DNA of 64,000 bases. Origin: JAVBTT01 sp031556035. Its GTDB lineage: Bacteria; Bacillota; Clostridia; Oscillospirales; UBA929. Location: contig JAVBTT010000012.1 in the NCBI GenBank assembly GCA_031556035.1, positions 1 to 64,000 of the forward strand. Direction: 5' to 3'. How positions within the stretch are numbered: position 1 is the first letter of the stretch; the number at the start of each line of letters is the position of its first letter. Positions 60,145 to 64,000 of the stretch are shown here, one piece after another. The position numbers and the translations under genes were made by a program. The notes under the pieces are model-generated. The model did no database searches. It was not told where the DNA came from and saw nothing but the letters and a program-made list of their open reading frames with translations.

Positions 60145-61380
60145 ATGCTGCTTCGGGATCCGTCCCTCGCGGAGGCCGGAATAAGGAAAATCCGGTGGGC
60201 AAAGCGGTACATGCCCGTGTTGAACGAGCTTGAGCGCGTTTTTGAGGCTGAAAGGCCTTTTAAAGGCAGGGTCGTGACGGTGGCTGTGCACCTTGAGGCC
60301 AAGACGGCATGCCTGTGCCTCGCGCTGAAGGCGGGAGGGGCGGAGGTTCACGCGACCGGCACCAACCCGCTTTCCACCCAGGACGATGTGGCTGCCGGCC
60401 TGGCGTCCATGGGAGTAGACGTCAACGCGATGTACGGCTGTACGCCGGAGGAATATACGGATCAGCTGACCCGTGCGCTGAAATGCCGCCCGCATATCTT
60501 TCTGGACGACGGCGGGGACATAGTGGAGCTGCTGCACGGCCCCTGCGCGCAATATGGGGACAGGGTAGTGGGCGCGACAGAGGAAACCACAACCGGAGTG
60601 ACAAGGCTCCACGCCAGGCACGCCGCCGGGCTGCTGAAATACCCGGTAATGGCCGCAAACGACGCCAAAATGAAGCACCTGTTCGATAACCGCTACGGCA
60701 CAGGGCAGTCCACCGTCGCGGCCATTATGCACGCGACAAATCTGCAAATGACCGGCAAGACGGTGGTGGTTGCCGGGTATGGCTGGTGCGGCAGGGGAGT
60801 GGCGTCAAGAGCGGCGGGGCTGGGGGCGCATGTGATAGTCACCGAGATCGACCCGGTCAAGGCGATTGAGGCCGTCATGGACGGCTATCGGGTCATGACG
60901 ATGGAGCAAGCTTCGCCGCTCGGGGATTTTTTTATCACCGTGACCGGCAACCGGGACGTTATAACAAAGCCTCATTTCGACCTCATGAAGGACGGCGCGG
61001 TGCTGTGCAACGCGGGCCACTTCGACATAGAGGTTGACGTGAAGGCGCTGCGTGAGACCGCGGTTGAGACAATAGACCAGCGTCCGGACATTGTTGGCTA
61101 CGCGCAAGGGGACGGACGGGTGCTGAACGTGCTGGCTGAGGGCAGGCTTGTGAATCTTGCCGCGGGGCAGGGGCACCCGGTCGAGATAATGGACATGACC
61201 TTCGCGGTGCAGGCGCTCGGGCTGAGGTATATGCTTGAAAACGGCCCGGGGATGGCACCGGGGGTGTATGATCTTCCGGGGGAGATAGACGACCAAATCG
61301 CTCGCTTCAAGCTTGGAGCAATGGGACTTGGCATTGACGAGCTCACCGAGGCACAGAGAAAATATATGGCTTCGTATTAA
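60145..61380 (+). CDS. ahcY: Adenosylhomocysteinase
   Basis: A 411-residue S-adenosylhomocysteine hydrolase with the GTNPLSTQDDVAA substrate region, the EETTTGVTRL stretch, the NAD fold GYGWCGRGVA and the C-terminal DLPGEIDDQIARFKL. It splits SAH to adenosine and homocysteine, relieving inhibition of methyltransferases. ATG 60145 has AAAGGGG 7 bases upstream. It is followed by metK, so the two genes pair S-adenosylmethionine synthesis with SAH removal. Confidence 0.94.
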   Translation: MLLRDPSLAEAGIRKIRWAKRYMPVLNELERVFEAERPFKGRVVTVAVHLEAKTACLCLALKAGGAEVHATGTNPLSTQDDVAAGLASMGVDVNAMYGCTPEEYTDQLTRALKCRPHIFLDDGGDIVELLHGPCAQYGDRVVGATEETTTGVTRLHARHAAGLLKYPVMAANDAKMKHLFDNRYGTGQSTVAAIMHATNLQMTGKTVVVAGYGWCGRGVASRAAGLGAHVIVTEIDPVKAIEAVMDGYRVMTMEQASPLGDFFITVTGNRDVITKPHFDLMKDGAVLCNAGHFDIEVDVKALRETAVETIDQRPDIVGYAQGDGRVLNVLAEGRLVNLAAGQGHPVEIMDMTFAVQALGLRYMLENGPGMAPGVYDLPGEIDDQIARFKLGAMGLGIDELTEAQRKYMASY

Positions 61381-61387
61381 AAAATAT

Positions 61388-61420
61388 ATATGTATCCCCG
61401 CCGAAGGCGGGGATACATAT
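61388..61420 (+). terminator. 15-bp hairpin between ahcY and metK
   Basis: Arms 61388-61402 and 61406-61420 are perfect with loop GAA; a T8 run begins at 61428. Confidence 0.85.
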
Positions 61421-61447
61421 TAGATACTTTTTTTTAGGAGATGTTTT

Positions 61448-62623
61448 ATGAGACTTTTTACATCGGAATCCGTCACCGAAGGTCATCCGGACAAGGTCTG
61501 CGACCAGATTTCGGACGCGGTGCTGGACGCAATACTGGAGTGCGACGACTCCGCGAGGGTGGCTTGCGAAACAATCGTTACAACCGGAATGGCGCTGGTA
61601 ATGGGCGAGATATCGACCAAATGCTACGTGGATATTCCGTCGATCGTACGGAAGACCATTGACAGGATAGGCTACAACAGGCCGGAATACGGCTTTGATT
61701 CCAAGAGCTGCGCCGTCATCACCACGATTGACGAGCAGAGCCCCGACATCGCGCTCGGGGTGGACAGATCCCTGGAAGTCAAGGCTGGGGGCTCGGACGA
61801 CGCCGACATGATCGGCGCCGGGGATCAGGGTATGATGTTCGGCTACGCCTGTGACGAAACCCCGGAGCTGATGCCCGCGGCTATCACCCTTTCCCACGCG
61901 CTTTGCAAGAGGCTTGCGGAGGCACGCCGCGAGGGCCTGGATTTCCTGCGGCCCGACGGCAAGGCCCAGGTGACGGTTCAGTATGACGCCGACGGCAGGG
62001 TAGAGCGCTGCGAGGCCATTGTGGTATCCACTCAGCACAGCCCCGACATTGACATTGAAACCCTGCGCGCCAGAGTGCGCGAATGCGTCATTGCCCCGGC
62101 GATACCGGCAGGGTACATCGACGGCGACACGAAGATTTACATCAACCCCACCGGGCGGTTCGTAGTGGGCGGCCCGCAGGGGGATTCGGGCCTCACCGGG
62201 CGCAAGATAATCGTAGATTCCTACGGCGGCTACTCCCGCCACGGCGGCGGCGCGTTCTCCGGAAAGGATCCTACCAAGGTCGACCGCAGCGCCTCATATA
62301 TGGCCCGATATGTTGCCAAGAACATTGTCGCTGCGGGGCTCGCGAGAAGGTGCGAGATCGAGATCGCTTACGCCATAGGCGTCGCCCACCCGGTGAGTGT
62401 TCTTGTGGAGACCTTCGGCACCGGGAAAATATCCGACGAGCGCCTGGCCGGGCTGGTCAGCTCCTGCTTTGACCTGCGCCCGGTGAAAATAATAGAGTAC
62501 CTTGACTTGCGCAGACCGATATATACGCCAGTGGCGGCGTATGGGCATTTTGGGCGGCCGGAGCTCGGGCTTCCGTGGGAGAGAACCGACATGGCGGATA
62601 CGCTGGCGAGAGAAGCGAAATAA
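61448..62623 (+). CDS. metK: S-adenosylmethionine synthetase
   Basis: A 391-residue MetK. The N-terminal SVTEGHPDKVCDQISDAVLD, the GAGDQGMMFGYA motif and the GGGAFSGKDPTKVDRSASY loop that binds triphosphate are all present. It condenses methionine with ATP to make S-adenosylmethionine, the cofactor used, among others, by the radical SAM enzyme in this window. Ends at a hairpin. Confidence 0.96.
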   Translation: MRLFTSESVTEGHPDKVCDQISDAVLDAILECDDSARVACETIVTTGMALVMGEISTKCYVDIPSIVRKTIDRIGYNRPEYGFDSKSCAVITTIDEQSPDIALGVDRSLEVKAGGSDDADMIGAGDQGMMFGYACDETPELMPAAITLSHALCKRLAEARREGLDFLRPDGKAQVTVQYDADGRVERCEAIVVSTQHSPDIDIETLRARVRECVIAPAIPAGYIDGDTKIYINPTGRFVVGGPQGDSGLTGRKIIVDSYGGYSRHGGGAFSGKDPTKVDRSASYMARYVAKNIVAAGLARRCEIEIAYAIGVAHPVSVLVETFGTGKISDERLAGLVSSCFDLRPVKIIEYLDLRRPIYTPVAAYGHFGRPELGLPWERTDMADTLAREAK

Positions 62624-62642
62624 AAACGAGTACAACATACTT

Positions 62643-62663
62643 TACCCCGCCGCAGGCGGGGTA
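62643..62663 (+). terminator. 9-bp hairpin after metK
   Basis: TACCCCGCC (62643-62651) and GGCGGGGTA (62655-62663) pair perfectly with loop GCA; a short T3 follows. Confidence 0.75.
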
Positions 62664-62696
62664 TTTGCAGTTGATTTCCGGGAGGTTATCGCCTTG

Positions 62697-63857
62697 ATGT
62701 CTTTTGCGAGGAAGCTGGCCGGGCCTTTTTTGCGGCCGGTCATAATATGTTTGCTCAGGCTCAGGAACAATTTGACTCGAAAGATTAAAAACCGGGTGCT
62801 GTTTATTGACGCCGCGTTCAGGCAGGAGAACGGCTGGGCGCTTATGGAGGCGCTGTCGAAAAAGCGCGGGGTGGACATAGTTTATTATTCCGAATGTTCG
62901 CGCCCTGAGACTCTGCCCTCCAATGTGCGCTGGTGCTCAAATAAAAAGGAGGTCCGGAGGGCGTTTTACTCGTCCCCCTTTGTTTTCTATACCCACGCGA
63001 GCTTGCACAGGGCCTATACGCCCGGCAGGGGACAGACCGTTGTGAACCTGTGGCACGGTACGCCGCTGAAGGACATATCAATGTACCAAGAAGGCGTGTT
63101 CAAGGAGAGAGACGCGTTTTCCTATGTGATTTCGGCGTCGGTGGAGGTCGACACCCTTATGCGCAAGACCTTCGGCTGCCCGGAGGAAAAAATACTTACG
63201 CTCGGGTATCCTCGCAACGACTGGCTTTTTACCGAAAAGGACGTATTCTCCCCATTGGGCATTGACCGTGGAGCCTTCAAAAAAACGGTCATCTGGATGC
63301 CGACATTCAGAAAGGCCGCCTCCATCGGGCGCAGTGATTCGGACAGGGATTTTCCGATCGTTACCCCGGAGGACATGCCGGGGCTTAACGCGGCTCTGCG
63401 CGACAGGGGAGTGCTTCTTATCATCAAGCCGCATCCGGCCGCGGACGCGCTGAGGCTGCTTCCGGAAAAGCTGTCCAACATTATGCTGCTGACCAACGGG
63501 GAGCTTGCCGCGGCAGGGCTTCAGACCTATGAGCTGCTCGGGCGCTGCGACCTGCTTATAACGGACTACTCGTCGGTCTATTTCGATTTTCTAATAACCG
63601 GAAAGCCGATAATTTTTGCCTTTGACGATCTGGAAAGCTACAGGGACAGACTGGGCTTCTTCTTCGACGATCCAACGTCCGTCATGCCGGGGCCCAAGGC
63701 CCACACCGTATCTGAGCTTTTGGACGCAATGGACGAGCTTTTGGACGGGAATGACAGATACGCCGGAGAGCGCGAGGCTGTGAACAGGCGCTTTAACCTC
63801 TATTCTGACCGCGACAGCCGCGACCGGCTGATATCGTATCTGGGTATAGACCGATGA
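62697..63857 (+). CDS. CDP-glycerol glycerophosphotransferase family protein
   Basis: A 386-residue protein with an N-terminal membrane-associated stretch and the family core: NLWHGTPLKDI (catalytic His region), LGYPRNDWLF, WMPTFRKA, IIKPHPAAD and the LLITDYSSVYFDFLITGKPIIF motif. Such enzymes transfer glycerol- or ribitol-phosphate units to wall teichoic acid or to related capsule polymers. Start at the ATG 62697 after GGGAGG; a TTG three bases earlier is possible. It overlaps the next gene by 4 bases. Confidence 0.9.
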   Translation: MSFARKLAGPFLRPVIICLLRLRNNLTRKIKNRVLFIDAAFRQENGWALMEALSKKRGVDIVYYSECSRPETLPSNVRWCSNKKEVRRAFYSSPFVFYTHASLHRAYTPGRGQTVVNLWHGTPLKDISMYQEGVFKERDAFSYVISASVEVDTLMRKTFGCPEEKILTLGYPRNDWLFTEKDVFSPLGIDRGAFKKTVIWMPTFRKAASIGRSDSDRDFPIVTPEDMPGLNAALRDRGVLLIIKPHPAADALRLLPEKLSNIMLLTNGELAAAGLQTYELLGRCDLLITDYSSVYFDFLITGKPIIFAFDDLESYRDRLGFFFDDPTSVMPGPKAHTVSELLDAMDELLDGNDRYAGEREAVNRRFNLYSDRDSRDRLISYLGIDR

Positions 63858-64000
63858 ACGAACGCTATAAAAAGCTGCTGGGAAACACGCTGATATTCGC
63901 CATCGGCAATTTCTCGGCCAAGCTCATCCGCTTTTTGATGCTCCGCGTATACTCCGGGGTGCTCAGCACCGAGGAGTACGGAATTGTCGACACGGTATTC
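63854..64000 (+). CDS. Polysaccharide flippase-like membrane protein, 3' partial
   Basis: The first 49 codons are visible before the window ends. The N-terminus (KLLGNTLIFAIGNFSAKLIRFLML, then YSGVLSTEEYGIVD) is typical of Wzx/MVF-type flippases of the polysaccharide biosynthesis family, whose first helix has this pattern and whose STEEYG loop recurs in the family. It starts at an ATG overlapping the previous stop, so it is translationally coupled to the glycerophosphotransferase in a surface-polymer operon. Confidence 0.75.
   Translation, partial: MNERYKKLLGNTLIFAIGNFSAKLIRFLMLRVYSGVLSTEEYGIVDTVF

Noticed and set aside
1..64000. CRISPR array, rRNA or tRNA genes
   Set aside because: No regularly spaced direct repeats, rRNA-like stretches or cloverleaf sequences were recognised by eye; a covariance search was not possible.

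Overview
The window comes from a moderately GC-rich, endospore-forming bacterium of the Bacillota, class Clostridia. Evidence for this is the complete spoIIIAA-AH operon, spoIIE, a GerW/YtfJ gene, a spore-cortex-type GH18 hydrolase with SLH repeats, an IspH-ribosomal S1 fusion (a clostridial arrangement), a HutP-family regulator and clostridial gene order in several housekeeping clusters. An Oscillospirales-like lineage fits best, but that is inference from gene content and not a search result.

Layout. (1) 1-8.7 kb is accessory and decayed. An SLH-protein 3' part and an IS200/IS605 remnant are followed by a minus-strand series of truncated genes that abut one another: GH3 glycosidase, SsuC/TauC-type permease, SsuB/TauB-type ATPase, phosphoglucose-isomerase-like, LarA-like, triosephosphate isomerase and class II aldolase. 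Only a 6-phosphofructokinase in the middle is intact. A divergent LacI-type regulator is frameshifted. This reads as a former sugar-utilisation locus collapsing by deletion. (2) 8.9-11.8 kb: a consensus promoter drives a TauE/SafE exporter and an anaerobic sulfatase-maturase-like radical SAM enzyme, followed by a DUF2087 protein and a minus-strand membrane protein. (3) 11.9-17.6 kb: fliW-csrA, then the spoIIIA operon behind a recognisable sigma-E promoter. (4) 17.6-23.1 kb: small proteins and a moxR-DUF58-transglutaminase operon. (5) 23.1-31.1 kb: pcrA, rplS, lepB, rbgA, rnhB, yraN, thrC, a DUF1540 protein and a phosphoesterase. (6) 31.2-46.3 kb: tig-clpP-clpX-lon-engB (protein quality control), lysA, M50 protease, scpA-scpB, DUF2953, gerW, a D,D-carboxypeptidase, rluB, an RpiR regulator, a flavoprotein and hutP. 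(7) 46.3-51.3 kb: cmk-plsC-ispH/rpsA and the GH18-SLH protein. (8) 51.3-53.1 kb is a small island: IS630 remnant, double-lobed retropepsin-like protease, IS5-like remnant and half of a palindromic repeat. (9) 53.1-64 kb: CPBP protease and CYTH protein, a decayed gene, spoIIE, an acyl-CoA synthetase with an XRE-cupin regulator, ahcY, metK, and the start of a cell-surface polymer cluster cut by the window edge.

The main non-gene signals are a pair of 103-bp imperfect palindromes (14393-14495 and 25768-25870) plus a half copy beside the IS5-like remnant (53052-53101), which look like a MITE family; a conserved leader-like motif ahead of moxR and lepB; and several long perfect hairpins serving as terminators. 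No rRNA, tRNA or CRISPR array was seen.
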